Notes: generated from the letters alone by a model not told the origin. Counted from the stretch's first letter, positions 17,198-25,873 are shown. The stretch: 64,000 nucleotides of DNA from Desulfosudis oleivorans (GCA_020723325.1 DYJD01000017.1:62001-126000); one strand, 5' to 3'. Made by a program: numbers and translations.

Positions 17198-18208
17198 ATG
17201 CAGTGCCCCAAATGCGGTTATGAACAGCAGGATGGTTTTCCCGAGTGCCGGAATTGCGGGGTGATTTTTGCCAAACTTCAAAAAAAAGATCCGCCGGCCG
17301 CGGAATCCCGATCTGTTCCAGAATCGCAGAAGGCCCCATTTTCAGAAGAATCGCCGATTGAAGTGGAATCAGAAAAAGCCCCGGCTTCCTGGTGGGCCAT
17401 TGCAGCACTCCTGCTGCTTATTGCCGGCGCCTTTTGGTGGTTGCATTTTCCTGCGGGTTTACCCTTACCGCAGAATGCATATATCAGCGATCCAAAAGGA
17501 TTTGCCCTCTCCCCACCGCCGGATTGGATTCTGATCACGCCCCAAAACCATGAAAAAATAATGGAACAATACAAAGAAATTGTGCCGAAAGAACTGCGCC
17601 GTTTCCTCTCGGTGTCCGGACTTGAAGTGAGTTTCATTAAAATCCCGGAAAATGAAGCTGAATTCACCCCTTCATTCAATGTCGTTGCCCAAACCCTTAA
17701 ACACGATCTTCCGCCGCTCACTGAGCAAGAAAAAGAAAGTGCGGCAAAAATCATATCCGGGGAAATGGAAAAACACTTGGATACCTACCGTCTTGAATCA
17801 TCGGCCATTGTCAAAGTGGATAAACTGGCCGCCCTCCAGCTCACGGCCACCGCCGCATTAAAACTGGTTCTCAAACCTTCCAGTCCGATCATGTCCAAAC
17901 CCGGCGCTTTTGGTTTGCGCCATGTGGTGGGCCACAGCGAGGAGGTTGCCAAAGAATTCCGGCTGAAAACCATCCAGACTTTTGTGCCGGGTCGCGGCAA
18001 GGGCTATATACTCACCTGCACCCATGCTGAGAGCAGTTTTGCGGAAGTGGAGCCCATTTTCAACACCATCATGGATTCATTCCGTGTGCTGGATCATCCG
18101 CCCCGTTTCGGGCCTGTGGCCATGGGGGCCTTCAACGGCGGGCTGATCGGCGCCGGCGCCTATCTGCTCTGGATTTGTCTGGGGCGCTTACTGAAAAAAG
18201 AACCGTAG
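17198..18208 (+). CDS. Zinc-ribbon membrane protein of unknown function
   Basis: A 336-residue protein. The N-terminus MQCPKCGYEQQDGFPECRNC forms a CxxC...CxxC zinc ribbon. It is followed by a low-complexity acidic/proline linker, a membrane helix near residues 70-90 (WWAIAALLLLIAGAFWWLHF), a long extracytoplasmic domain of mixed fold, and a second hydrophobic segment at the C-terminus (GAFNGGLIGAGAYLLWICLG). The topology suggests a cytoplasmic zinc ribbon with an outside domain. AAAGGAGG precedes the ATG at 17198. Proteins with this layout are common in Desulfobacterota, but I know of no assigned role. The efflux operon downstream has its own promoter. Confidence 0.7.
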   Translation: MQCPKCGYEQQDGFPECRNCGVIFAKLQKKDPPAAESRSVPESQKAPFSEESPIEVESEKAPASWWAIAALLLLIAGAFWWLHFPAGLPLPQNAYISDPKGFALSPPPDWILITPQNHEKIMEQYKEIVPKELRRFLSVSGLEVSFIKIPENEAEFTPSFNVVAQTLKHDLPPLTEQEKESAAKIISGEMEKHLDTYRLESSAIVKVDKLAALQLTATAALKLVLKPSSPIMSKPGAFGLRHVVGHSEEVAKEFRLKTIQTFVPGRGKGYILTCTHAESSFAEVEPIFNTIMDSFRVLDHPPRFGPVAMGAFNGGLIGAGAYLLWICLGRLLKKEP

Positions 18209-18215
18209 ATTATTA

Positions 18216-18274
18216 TTGACAGGCCGGTTTTGCTGGGATAGATAGCACTGGTTAGATAACATGTGTTACATAAC
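18216..18274 (+). promoter_or_regulatory. Sigma-70 promoter with overlapping dyad operator before the efflux operon
   Basis: TTGACA (18216-18221) and TAGATA (18239-18244) are separated by exactly 17 bases, which is close to the sigma-70 consensus. At 18251-18274, where transcription should start, lies a 24-bp dyad: half site GTTANNTAACA, two bases, then its exact reverse complement. The unspecified bases are also symmetrically placed. Such a site over the start point fits repression by a TetR-type dimer. The first gene of the operon starts at 18330. Confidence 0.75.
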
Positions 18275-18329
18275 AGATGCAGTGTGCTTGCCGAGAAAAA
18301 ACTGAACTTAATTGCAGCAATCCATATCC

Positions 18330-19400
18330 ATGAAAAAAAGCCTTTTCCTTATCATCATTGCCCTTGGTATCAGTGCAGCGGGCTTTTATTTCACTTTTCA
18401 CAACAACCAGGGACTCACCGTTAAGGTGCTCACCGTAAAACCGGGTGAAATTTCCTCCACTTTGAGCGCCACCGGTAAGGTCGTAAGCCGGAAAGAGGCG
18501 GATGTCAGCACGGCTGTGCCGGCCCAGGTCAAGGCCATATATGTGGAAGAAGGTCAACGGATTGAAGCGGATGGATTGCTGGCCTTACTGGATGAGCGCG
18601 AATATCTGGAAAAAGCCAAAGGGGCTGAGGAATCGGTCCGCGAGGCTGATGAAAAAGTAAGGCAACTGGAGCGTAACTATAGCGGGCTGGCCGCGGTCTT
18701 GGCCGTGGGCGGCACTTCCAAACAATCGGTGGATGATGCCAAGAGTAGCCTGGAAATGGCCCGGGCCGCAGCCGGCCGGGCCGCGCGGGAGTTAAACGCC
18801 GTTACAATAGCCCTGGACAAGCTGAAAATCCGGGCTCCGTTCACAGGAGTCGTTACCCGTAAAAACATCAGCATCGGCGAGTGGGCCGCGCCCGGGGCCG
18901 CGCTTTTTTCCATGTCCAAGGAGCATCTGCGGGAAATCGAGGTCATGGTGGATGAATCCGATGCCGGGGTGGTAAAAGCAGGACAACAGGTGGAATTGAC
19001 CAGTGACGCCTTTCCCGGTCGACACTGGCAGGAAGTAGTAAAAGAAGTAGCCCCGGCCGTGCGCAAAGAAGGCAGCGCCAATTCCATCAAGGTGCGCCTG
19101 AGCTATGGGGCCGCGACCCCGGAACTGAAGCTGGGACAGCAGGTGGATACCAAAATCCGCATCGCTCATCGGTCGGATGCTTTAAAAGTTCCCTTCAATA
19201 CTATCATCAACCAGGACGGCAAAACCTTTGTGGCCATTGTCCGGGAATCCACCGTCCGGTTCACTCCGGTGATAACCGGTATCGAAGATGCGGTGGCAGT
19301 GGAAATCGTGCAGGGTCTTTCCGCCGGACAAGCAATCATTCAACCCGAAGGCAAGCTCCTGAAGGAAGGTGAAAGGGTGAAAACCATCATCCGGGAGTAG
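18330..19400 (+). CDS. Periplasmic membrane fusion protein of an efflux pump (MacA/HlyD type)
   Basis: A 356-residue adaptor protein. It has an N-terminal membrane anchor (KKSLFLIIIALGISAAGFYF), a split lipoyl/barrel-sandwich motif (VSTAVPAQVKAIYVEEGQRIEADGLLALLD and, after the coiled coil, LDKLKIRAPFTGVVTRKNISIGEWAAPG), a short alpha-hairpin (about 95-165) and beta-barrel/membrane-proximal domains. It would link the MacB-like inner-membrane complex to the TolC-like channel. I took the ATG at 18330, directly before the anchor. A TTG eighteen bases upstream is an alternative; neither has a good ribosome binding site. It is the first gene of the operon. Confidence 0.87.
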   Translation: MKKSLFLIIIALGISAAGFYFTFHNNQGLTVKVLTVKPGEISSTLSATGKVVSRKEADVSTAVPAQVKAIYVEEGQRIEADGLLALLDEREYLEKAKGAEESVREADEKVRQLERNYSGLAAVLAVGGTSKQSVDDAKSSLEMARAAAGRAARELNAVTIALDKLKIRAPFTGVVTRKNISIGEWAAPGAALFSMSKEHLREIEVMVDESDAGVVKAGQQVELTSDAFPGRHWQEVVKEVAPAVRKEGSANSIKVRLSYGAATPELKLGQQVDTKIRIAHRSDALKVPFNTIINQDGKTFVAIVRESTVRFTPVITGIEDAVAVEIVQGLSAGQAIIQPEGKLLKEGERVKTIIRE

Positions 19401-19408
19401 GCACGAGC

Positions 19409-20086
19409 ATGATCCGTCTGCAGGACATCCGCAAAAGCTACCGGCTGGGAGAAGTCGATCTACCGGTTCTGAAAGGCATCACCCTTACAATCAAGGCCGG
19501 TGAATTTGTGGCTATCATGGGGCCTTCCGGCTCGGGCAAATCAACCCTTTTGAATATCATCGGCTGCCTGGATACGGCCGAATCCGGAACCTATCATCTC
19601 AACGGCGTTTCCGTGGCAGGGGCTCCGGACGGCGAGCTGGCTTTCATCCGCAACAGCCGGATCGGTTTTATCTTTCAGCTTTTTAATCTGATTCCGCGCA
19701 TCAATGCCCAAAGAAACGTGCAGCTTCCCCTGCTCTATGCCGGTGTTCCGCGCCGGGAGCGCAAGCGCATGGCCCTTGCGGCCCTGGCCGGTGTCGGCCT
19801 TGAAGACCGGGCCGACCACTCTTCCGCCCAGTTGTCCGGCGGCCAGCAGCAGCGGGTGGCCATTGCCCGGGCCCTGGTCAACCGGCCGGACATATTGATC
19901 GCCGATGAGCCCACCGGCAGCCTTGATTCCATGGCCGGTAAAGAGATCATGGGCATTTTTGCCGGGCTCCATGCCCAGGGCAAAACCATCGTCATCGTCA
20001 CCCATGAGGAGGATATTGCCGCCTTTGCCAAAAGGATCATCAGGCTGCGGGACGGGTTGATCGAAAAAGACGAGGTCCGGTCATGA
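19409..20086 (+). CDS. ABC transporter ATP-binding subunit (MacB/LolD type)
   Basis: A 225-residue ATPase with Walker A GPSGSGKST, the Q-loop FQLFNLIPRINAQ, the signature LSGGQQQRVAIARAL, Walker B ILIADEPTGSLD and the H-loop IVTHEED. The order and loop sequences match the MacB/LolD (type VII ABC) group, which drives periplasmic conformational change rather than substrate passage through the membrane. Here the ATPase and permease are separate genes, unlike E. coli MacB, and overlap by four bases (ATGA). It starts eight bases after the adaptor gene. Confidence 0.92.
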   Translation: MIRLQDIRKSYRLGEVDLPVLKGITLTIKAGEFVAIMGPSGSGKSTLLNIIGCLDTAESGTYHLNGVSVAGAPDGELAFIRNSRIGFIFQLFNLIPRINAQRNVQLPLLYAGVPRRERKRMALAALAGVGLEDRADHSSAQLSGGQQQRVAIARALVNRPDILIADEPTGSLDSMAGKEIMGIFAGLHAQGKTIVIVTHEEDIAAFAKRIIRLRDGLIEKDEVRS

Positions 20087-21339
20087 AAAAAAAATGGACC
20101 CTGCTTTTCCTGGTGGACATCATCCTGGAATCCCTCCTGGCCTTGCGGGACAACCGCCTTAGGACCATCCTGAGCATCCTCGGCATCACCGTGGGCATCG
20201 CCGCGGTCATGACCGTGGGCACGGTGAGCAAGGGCGGGCATTATATCATTTTTTCCGAGCTGGAAACCTTCGGCCTCAAGTCGGTTTGGGTCTTTCGGGA
20301 CTTCACCGACAAGGACCCCCATCGCTCCATCCGCACCGGTACCGGCATTGAAACCGCGGACTATGAGGAAATCCGTGCTGCCAAACTTCCGGCTGTGCGC
20401 CTGATCAGCCCCATAGTCAACCAGAAGCGGGAAAAAATCCTGGTTCGCAACGCCAATAAATACGCCAATGCCAGGATCAGCGGGGTGGACACGGAATTTC
20501 TCGAAATCTGCAACGACTCCATTATGTACGGAAGGCCTTTGCGGGAAGAGGATATCAGCCGCAACCGGCCCGCGGCCGTCATCGGTACGGAAGTCCAGGC
20601 AGACCTGTTCGGCCCTTTAAGCAATCCCGTGGGCCGGGACATTCGCATCGGCGAGCGCAAGTTCACCGTTGTCGGTGTCCTGGCCGCCAAAAGCCGGGAT
20701 TTCCTGGCCAGTATCGGCTCCTCCGGCGGGCAAAACGCCAACAATCGCATCCTCATTCCTTACACTCTGTTCCAGCAAATGCTGGGCACCAAGGAGATCG
20801 ATGTGTTTCAGGCCGAAACCGTTTCCCTGCCCCAGGCCGATGCCGCCGTCTTCCAGATCAAGGGCATCCTGAAACGCCGTCATGGGGAGCGCTTCACTTA
20901 CAAGTCCGAAACCATGGCCCAATATATCAAGACCGCGGACAACATCCTCCGCTGGGTGACTCTTATCGGTGTGGTGGCAGCCTCGGTCTCCCTGTTTGTG
21001 GGCGGCATGGGCATCATGAACATCATGAGCACTTCCGTCTTGGAGCGCACCCGGGAAATCGGCGTGCGCAAGGCCATCGGCGCCGGAAAACGCGAAATTT
21101 TGTTCCAGTTTCTGATGGAGGCCATCCTGATCAGCTCCATCGGCGGCATTCTCGGTCTAATCCTGGGAATCGGCGCCGGTTATGCCTTGATCCTGTTCAC
21201 CGGCATCCCCCTTGCGCCTCCCTGGCCCATGGTGATCATTTCCATGGCGGTCTCCATTGCCGTGGGTTTGATTTCCGGCTATTATCCGGCCCACCGGGCT
21301 GCCAACCTGAAACCAGTGGAGGCTTTGCGCTTTGAATAA
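20083..21339 (+). CDS. MacB-like ABC transporter permease (FtsX family)
   Basis: A 418-residue permease with the FtsX/MacB layout: one N-terminal membrane helix (RTILSILGITVGIAAVMTVG), a large periplasmic domain of about 220 residues, and three C-terminal helices (WVTLIGVVAASVSLFVGGMGIMNI, then ISSIGGILGLILGIGAGYALIL and MVIISMAVSIAVGLISGYYP). The conserved coupling region ERTREIGVRKAIGA is present. With the upstream ATPase, the adaptor and the TolC-like protein it should form a tripartite exporter for a drug, toxin, peptide or lipid; the substrate cannot be told. It overlaps both neighbours (four and eight bases). Confidence 0.92.
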   Translation: MKKKWTLLFLVDIILESLLALRDNRLRTILSILGITVGIAAVMTVGTVSKGGHYIIFSELETFGLKSVWVFRDFTDKDPHRSIRTGTGIETADYEEIRAAKLPAVRLISPIVNQKREKILVRNANKYANARISGVDTEFLEICNDSIMYGRPLREEDISRNRPAAVIGTEVQADLFGPLSNPVGRDIRIGERKFTVVGVLAAKSRDFLASIGSSGGQNANNRILIPYTLFQQMLGTKEIDVFQAETVSLPQADAAVFQIKGILKRRHGERFTYKSETMAQYIKTADNILRWVTLIGVVAASVSLFVGGMGIMNIMSTSVLERTREIGVRKAIGAGKREILFQFLMEAILISSIGGILGLILGIGAGYALILFTGIPLAPPWPMVIISMAVSIAVGLISGYYPAHRAANLKPVEALRFE

Positions 21340-22696
21340 GACTGTTCCCCGGCTAATCTGGCTTTTGATCCTCATGATCCTTGCGGTGCCCATCAAGGCC
21401 GCGGAAGTCCGGCCGGCGATTCCCACCAGCCTTTCGGAAGCAATGCGTATGGCTGTCCTGAAAAGACCGGAACTTCGCATGGAACTTGCCCAGGAAGCAA
21501 TGGCCCGCTCCAGAATCAAGGAAGCCCGGGGCAATTTCCTGCCGACCCTGGATTTGACCGCTTCCCATTATTATTTAGACAATTTCGATGACTTCACCGG
21601 CATCAAGATCACTTCCCAGATCGCCGGCCAGAATGTGCTGGTGGATATTGAAAAAGAGCTGCCCCAGTACCAGCTCAACAGTGAACTTAGCCTGGTTTAC
21701 AATCTCTATGCCGGCGGCCGGGATCAAGCCCTGCTCCGGGAGGCCCAAAGCCGTCTTGCCTCCAACCATTTTCAGGAAGCAAGCACCTTGCGCAAAATCC
21801 GCCTGGAGGTGACCAAGGCCTACTGGGAACTGAAAAAATCCCAAATGGAATTTGCCATGGCCAAACGTGAGCTGGCCCTGGTGCGGCTGGAAGTCAAGGT
21901 GGCCGCAACCCGCCATGGTTACCAGCGCATGTCGGATGTGGAATATGCTGCCGTGAAACTGAAAAACCGTGAAAAAGAGATGTCGCTCAGAATCGCGGAT
22001 CGCAATTGCCTCAGGGCTTATGGAACTTATCAGCACGTCCTTGACCTGCCGGAAGATATTCCGGCAACCTCCGCTGAATCGATCCCGGAACTGCTGGATG
22101 ATCCTGGCGAAGAAATACCGGCGGCAGAAGAATCACCCCATCCGGACATTCAGAAACTCAACAGTGAGATCCGCTCCGCTGATCACCGGGCGGCCATGGC
22201 CAGATCCCTGCACTTCCCTTCTGTGGATCTGTTCGCCAAATACTCCCTGGTGGGTCGTGATGCGAATTCCTATTGGGATTCATGGCAGGATGCCCACTCG
22301 GATTTTTATATGGTCGGCCTCAAGGTGACCACCAATCTTTTTAACGGATTCCGCACCCAGGAGCGTATCCATCAAGCCGAGGAAGAGGTTCGCCTCCGCA
22401 AGCTGCAATTGCATCAAAAAAATCGTGAACTGGCCGAAGCCGAGCGCAGCCGCAAAACCGCCCTGGAAACCACCCTGGACCGCCTGGAATTGGCCATGGA
22501 ACGCCAAAAACTGGAGGAAAGTGAGGAAAGATCCGCCCGCTCCCAACTGGAATCCGGCCGCCTCTCGGAACTCGAATACCGCCAAAAAGCCGTGGAATTG
22601 GAAAATGCCGGCGATCACGTAATGCTGGCCCGCATCGATGCGGCCCTGGCCAGGGCCGCCCTACAATGGATGGTCATCGACGCTCCCCAGCAATAA
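21332..22696 (+). CDS. TolC-like outer membrane efflux protein
   Basis: A 454-residue outer membrane factor with a signal peptide (LIWLLILMILAVPIKA, cleavage after AAE or nearby) and two repeats of the coiled-coil/beta-strand pattern of the OEP family (PF02321). Long helices such as LRKIRLEVTKAYWELKKSQMEFAMAKREL and RLELAMERQKLEESEERSARSQLESGRLSELEYRQ line the channel. The chosen start is a TTG at 21332 with GGAGG upstream inside the permease gene; no ATG gives a better signal peptide. It is the last gene of the efflux operon. A 5'-truncated, nearly identical copy of its last two thirds lies at 24602-25544. Confidence 0.9.
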   Translation: MNKTVPRLIWLLILMILAVPIKAAEVRPAIPTSLSEAMRMAVLKRPELRMELAQEAMARSRIKEARGNFLPTLDLTASHYYLDNFDDFTGIKITSQIAGQNVLVDIEKELPQYQLNSELSLVYNLYAGGRDQALLREAQSRLASNHFQEASTLRKIRLEVTKAYWELKKSQMEFAMAKRELALVRLEVKVAATRHGYQRMSDVEYAAVKLKNREKEMSLRIADRNCLRAYGTYQHVLDLPEDIPATSAESIPELLDDPGEEIPAAEESPHPDIQKLNSEIRSADHRAAMARSLHFPSVDLFAKYSLVGRDANSYWDSWQDAHSDFYMVGLKVTTNLFNGFRTQERIHQAEEEVRLRKLQLHQKNRELAEAERSRKTALETTLDRLELAMERQKLEESEERSARSQLESGRLSELEYRQKAVELENAGDHVMLARIDAALARAALQWMVIDAPQQ

Positions 22697-22743
22697 AAAA
22701 TATGATGTGTGGAATTACAGCATTGCTCCATGAAGTATGAATT

Positions 22744-22875
22744 GTAAAATCAAATGCGATTGCCCTGAGCAGCAATTACGATAAAACCGACAAGGCGACC
22801 CAGATGTTCTTTGCCGAAACCCAAAACAAGCTGCTTTATGCCGTCACCGGAAAAACCGCCGCCGAAATTATATGA
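22744..22875 (+). pseudogene. Remnant of a RhuM-family gene
   Basis: The frame from 22744 to the TGA at 22873-22875 reads VKSNAIALSSNYDKTDKATQ and continues with MFFAETQNKLLYAVTGKTAA then EII. This matches the conserved core of RhuM-family proteins (YDK followed by FFA.VQNK and G.TAAEII), which are normally about 300 residues and occur in accessory regions. Only about 43 codons remain, without a start codon or ribosome binding site, and the rest of the gene is absent from the flanks. I read it as a decayed fragment. Confidence 0.6.
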
Positions 22876-22998
22876 TTGATATTCTCCTACAAGCCGCCCA
22901 GAAATCAAAACGATACTGTCTCCCGCAATTAAGCATTGATTCTTTTGTGTTTTTATGGGTACTTTTGGGTATATTTATGGGTATCGAGAGGACCAAAA

Positions 22999-24045
22999 AT
23001 GAAAGAACCGGTTATAAATATTACGAATGAGATGTTGCGGCTGATTGCCGAAATCGATGAGTTCAAGGGAGAATGGAAGGCGGTGGGCAACCTGGCGCCT
23101 GACCGGTTGGATGCCCTGAAGAAGATTGCAACCATTGAGTCGGTGGGCTCCTCCACCCGGATCGAGGGCGTCAAATTCACCGACCAGGAGGTCAAGGCCC
23201 TTCTGGCCGGGCTCGACATCGGCTCTTTTCGTTCGCGGGATGAGGAAGAGGTGGCCGGATATGCCGAGGCGATGAACCTGATCTTTGAATCCCATGAGGA
23301 AATCCCGATTACGGAAAACCATATCAAGCAACTGCATCGTATTCTTCTTAAGTTCAGTTCAAAAGATGTCCGGCACCGGGGGGAATACAAAAAATTGCCG
23401 AACCATGTGGAGGCGTTTGATCAGAACGGTAAAAGCCTGGGGGTTATTTTTGAAACGGCTTCACCATTTGACGCACCGGCGAGAATGGAAGCGCTGGTGA
23501 ACTGGACCCAACGCCATCTTGAAACCGGTGAGCTGCATCCGCTGTTGGTGATTGCGGTTTTTGTCGTGCATTTCCTTGCGATCCATCCGTTTCAGGACGG
23601 TAACGGCAGGCTTTCGCGGATATTGACCACGCTTCTGTTGCTGCAAAGCGGTTATGCGTATGTGCCTTACAGTTCCCTTGAAAGCATCATTGAGCAGAAC
23701 AAGGAAGGGTATTATCTGGCGTTACGGAAAGCCCAGCGTTCGCTTGATGCGGATCTTTACGCTTGGTTGCTGTTTCTGCTCACCTGTTTGAAAAAGCAGA
23801 AAGACAATTTAAGCCGGAAGATTGAGCAGGAACGCTTGATGCAACGGCTTCCGGACTTGTCGGCCAGGATATTGGAGATCGTGAAGGAGCATGGCCAAGT
23901 CACGATATCTGAGATTTACGCCATCAGCCGTGCCAACCGGAACACGATCAAGGTCAGATTGCGTGAACTGGTGGCGGAAGGATATCTACTGAAACAGGGC
24001 CAGGGGAAAGGAACGCGCTATTCTCTTGGGAAGCGTCCTTTTTAA
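22999..24045 (+). CDS. Fic family protein (putative AMPylator) with C-terminal winged helix
   Basis: A 348-residue Fic protein. The complete catalytic motif HPFQDGNGRLSR spans about residues 196-207, with the catalytic His196. The N-terminal inhibitory motif (S/T)xxxE(G/N) is present as SSTRIEG (Ser52, Glu56), so the enzyme is expected to be self-inhibited. A flap/target-recognition segment (NGKSLGVIFETASP) precedes the motif, and the C-terminal 60 residues form a winged helix (VTISEIYAISRANRNTIKVRL). Such proteins usually AMPylate a protein target. I chose the ATG at 22999, preceded by GAGAGG; the frame is open for 21 codons upstream in repetitive GGGTA-containing DNA. It lies alone in a mosaic region. 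Confidence 0.88.
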   Translation: MKEPVINITNEMLRLIAEIDEFKGEWKAVGNLAPDRLDALKKIATIESVGSSTRIEGVKFTDQEVKALLAGLDIGSFRSRDEEEVAGYAEAMNLIFESHEEIPITENHIKQLHRILLKFSSKDVRHRGEYKKLPNHVEAFDQNGKSLGVIFETASPFDAPARMEALVNWTQRHLETGELHPLLVIAVFVVHFLAIHPFQDGNGRLSRILTTLLLLQSGYAYVPYSSLESIIEQNKEGYYLALRKAQRSLDADLYAWLLFLLTCLKKQKDNLSRKIEQERLMQRLPDLSARILEIVKEHGQVTISEIYAISRANRNTIKVRLRELVAEGYLLKQGQGKGTRYSLGKRPF

Positions 24046-24097
24046 ACGCCGGTTCGTTTGCAGCCGTAGGATTATAGTGTTACAAGGTAACAAAATT

Positions 24098-24130
24098 AAA
24101 ACAGCCGGGGAGAGAGTCCTCCGGCTGTTT
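24098..24130 (+). terminator. Hairpin after the Fic gene
   Basis: AAAACAGCCGG and CCGGCTGTTT form a strong stem with an eleven-base loop, starting about 50 bases after the fic stop. The downstream bases are GATTGC rather than a T run, so termination strength is uncertain; the A-rich upstream side would suit a terminator on the opposite strand as well. Confidence 0.5.
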
Positions 24131-24211
24131 GATTGCTTGGATTTTGGATTCAATTTTAATGACTACTTCCTCACCCTGCCCACCCTTGAATGAGGAAGCC
24201 GCCCGTTATGC

Positions 24212-24319
24212 TGCTTGCGGTCTCTTATATAATCCGAGGGGTATTACGGGACATTGCATCAGGTATATTCTTTTTGATGTGGCAACATCCCGTAATTCGG
24301 ATTCATGTAATCGCAAGCA
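24212..24319. repeat. Imperfect 108-bp palindrome
   Basis: TGCTTGCGG at 24212 pairs with TCGCAAGCA ending at 24319, and the inner TTACGGGACATTGC (about 24244-24257) pairs with GCAACATCCCGTAA (about 24282-24295). The whole segment can fold into one long stem with a short loop. It lies in gene-free DNA between fic and the duplicated tolC fragment. It contains no ORF worth naming; it could be a small structured RNA or a remnant of a mobile element. Confidence 0.5.
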
Positions 24320-24450
24320 AGTATCACGCCGGGCGGGGCCTCACTTGCCGTAAGCGGCTGTCTGATTTTATCAACCGGCTTCGCCGTGCCGCACGCGGCA
24401 GGCTCGGCACAAGGCACTCGTCGGTAATGTTCGCTATTGACCCATTATTC

Positions 24451-24579
24451 CTTTGCAGGGCAAAATGCTTAAAAGCCGTTTTTCGGCCCCAAAAAGATAG
24501 TTATAAGACCTAAAAACGGTCTTGTTTTGAGGTCAAATCCTTGACTGGCATGCATTCAGCTTGGTCCGACCCAATGCCC
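24451..24579. repeat. 129-bp direct repeat, left copy
   Basis: The segment from CTTTGCAGGGCAAAATGC to ACCCAATGCCC is repeated with few differences at 25562-25690 in the same orientation. The two copies flank the truncated tolC duplicate. Inside is a terminator-like hairpin (AAGACC, loop, GGTCTT followed by GTTTT) and an outer inverted pair AAGCCGTTTTT/AAAAACGGTCTT. It has no coding capacity. Confidence 0.75.
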
Positions 24580-24601
24580 GCAATGCCCCAATGCCCAACC
24601 A

Positions 24602-25544
24602 TCTTGCATCCAACCATTTCCAGGAAGCAAGCACCTTGCGCAAAATCCGCCTGGAGGTGACCAAGGCCTACTGGGAACTGAAAAAATCCCAAGTGGAATT
24701 GGCCATGGCCAAACGGGAGCTGGCCCTGGTCCGTCTGGAACTCACGGTGGCCGCAACCCGCCATGGTTTCCAGCGCATGTCGGATGTGGAATATGCTGCC
24801 GTGAAACTGAAAAGCCGTGAAAAAGAAATGTCGCTCAGAATCGCGGATCGCAATTGCCTCAGGGCTTATGGAACTTATCTGCACGTTCTTGACCTGCCGG
24901 AAGATATTCCGGCGACATCCGCTGAATCGATCCCGGAACTGCTGGATGATCCTCGCGAAGAAAAAATGGCGGCAGAAGAATCACCCCATCCGGACATTCA
25001 GAAACTCAACAGTGAGATCCGATCCGCCGATTACCATGCGGCCATGGCCAGATCCCTGCACTTCCCTTCTGTGGATCTGTTCGCCAAATATTCCCTGGTG
25101 GGTCGTGATGTGAATTCCTATTGGGATTCATGGCAGGATGCCCACTCGGATTTTTATATGGTCGGCCTCAAGGTGACCACCAATCTTTTTAACGGATTCC
25201 GCACCCAGGAGCGTATCCATCAAGCCGAGGAAGAGGTTCGCCTCCGCAAGCTGCAATTGCATCAAAAAAATCGTGAACTGGCCGAAGCCGAGCGCAGCCG
25301 CAAAACCGCCCTGGAAACCACCCTGGACCGCCTGGAATTGGCCATGGAACGCCAAAAACTGGAGGAAAGTGAGGAAAGATCCGCCCGCTCCCAACTGGAA
25401 TCCGGCCGCCTCTCGGAACTAGAATACCGCCAAAAAGCCGTGGAATTGGAAAATGCCGGCGATTGCGTAATGCTGGCCCGCATCGATGCGGCCCTGGCCA
25501 GGGCCGCCCTCAAATGGATGGTCATCGACGCTCCCCAGCAATAA
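24602..25544 (+). pseudogene. 5'-truncated duplicate of the TolC-like gene
   Basis: This segment repeats codons from about residue 146 to the stop of the TolC-like gene at 21332-22696. The encoded protein lacks the signal peptide and the first third of the family fold, so it should not reach the outer membrane; an ATG at 24561 opens a 327-residue frame whose first residues come from unrelated repeat DNA. Divergence is uneven: the first half carries scattered changes (for example MEFAMAK versus VELAMAK), whereas the last 430 bases differ at only about five positions. This suggests recent exchange with the parent gene. No stop codon interrupts the copy. Confidence 0.8.
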
Positions 25545-25561
25545 AGGATATAGGACCCTTT

Positions 25562-25690
25562 CTTTGCAAGGGCAAAATGCTTAAAAGCCGTTTTTAGGCC
25601 ACAAAAAGATAGTTATAAGACCTAAAAACGGTCTTGTTTTGAGGTCAAATCCTTGACTGACATGCATTCAGTTGGCCCAACCCAATGCCC
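25562..25690. repeat. 129-bp direct repeat, right copy
   Basis: This is the second copy of the repeat at 24451-24579, starting 17 bases after the stop of the tolC duplicate. The sequences agree over CTTTGCA..GGGCAAAATGC, AAAGATAGTTATAAGACC and GAGGTCAAATCCTTGACT, with scattered substitutions. The pair brackets an approximately 1.1-kb unit. The following 180 bases, up to the amidase gene, hold no recognisable feature. Confidence 0.75.
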
Positions 25691-25873
25691 AAGGCAAAAA
25701 AAATGATACGGTCAGATTCAATTTGGCAGCCTAATTTTCAAAGAGCGAAACTGTTACAATCTCCTTTATTTTTGATCAGGGCAGCCGCTGATGGAATCTT
25801 TATGTGATCACGATTCAGCCTATTTCTATAAGCCAATAGGTTCCATTGTGCCATGTTGTCTAGTGGGGTCTCT

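Noticed and set aside
24130-24450. tRNA or other classical RNA gene in the Fic-to-tolC-copy gap
   Set aside because: No cloverleaf, T-loop (GGTTCGA) or CCA-adjacent acceptor could be found; only the imperfect palindrome is structured.
24602-25544. A second functional outer membrane channel gene
   Set aside because: It lacks the signal peptide and the first third of the fold; its first codons come from repeat DNA.
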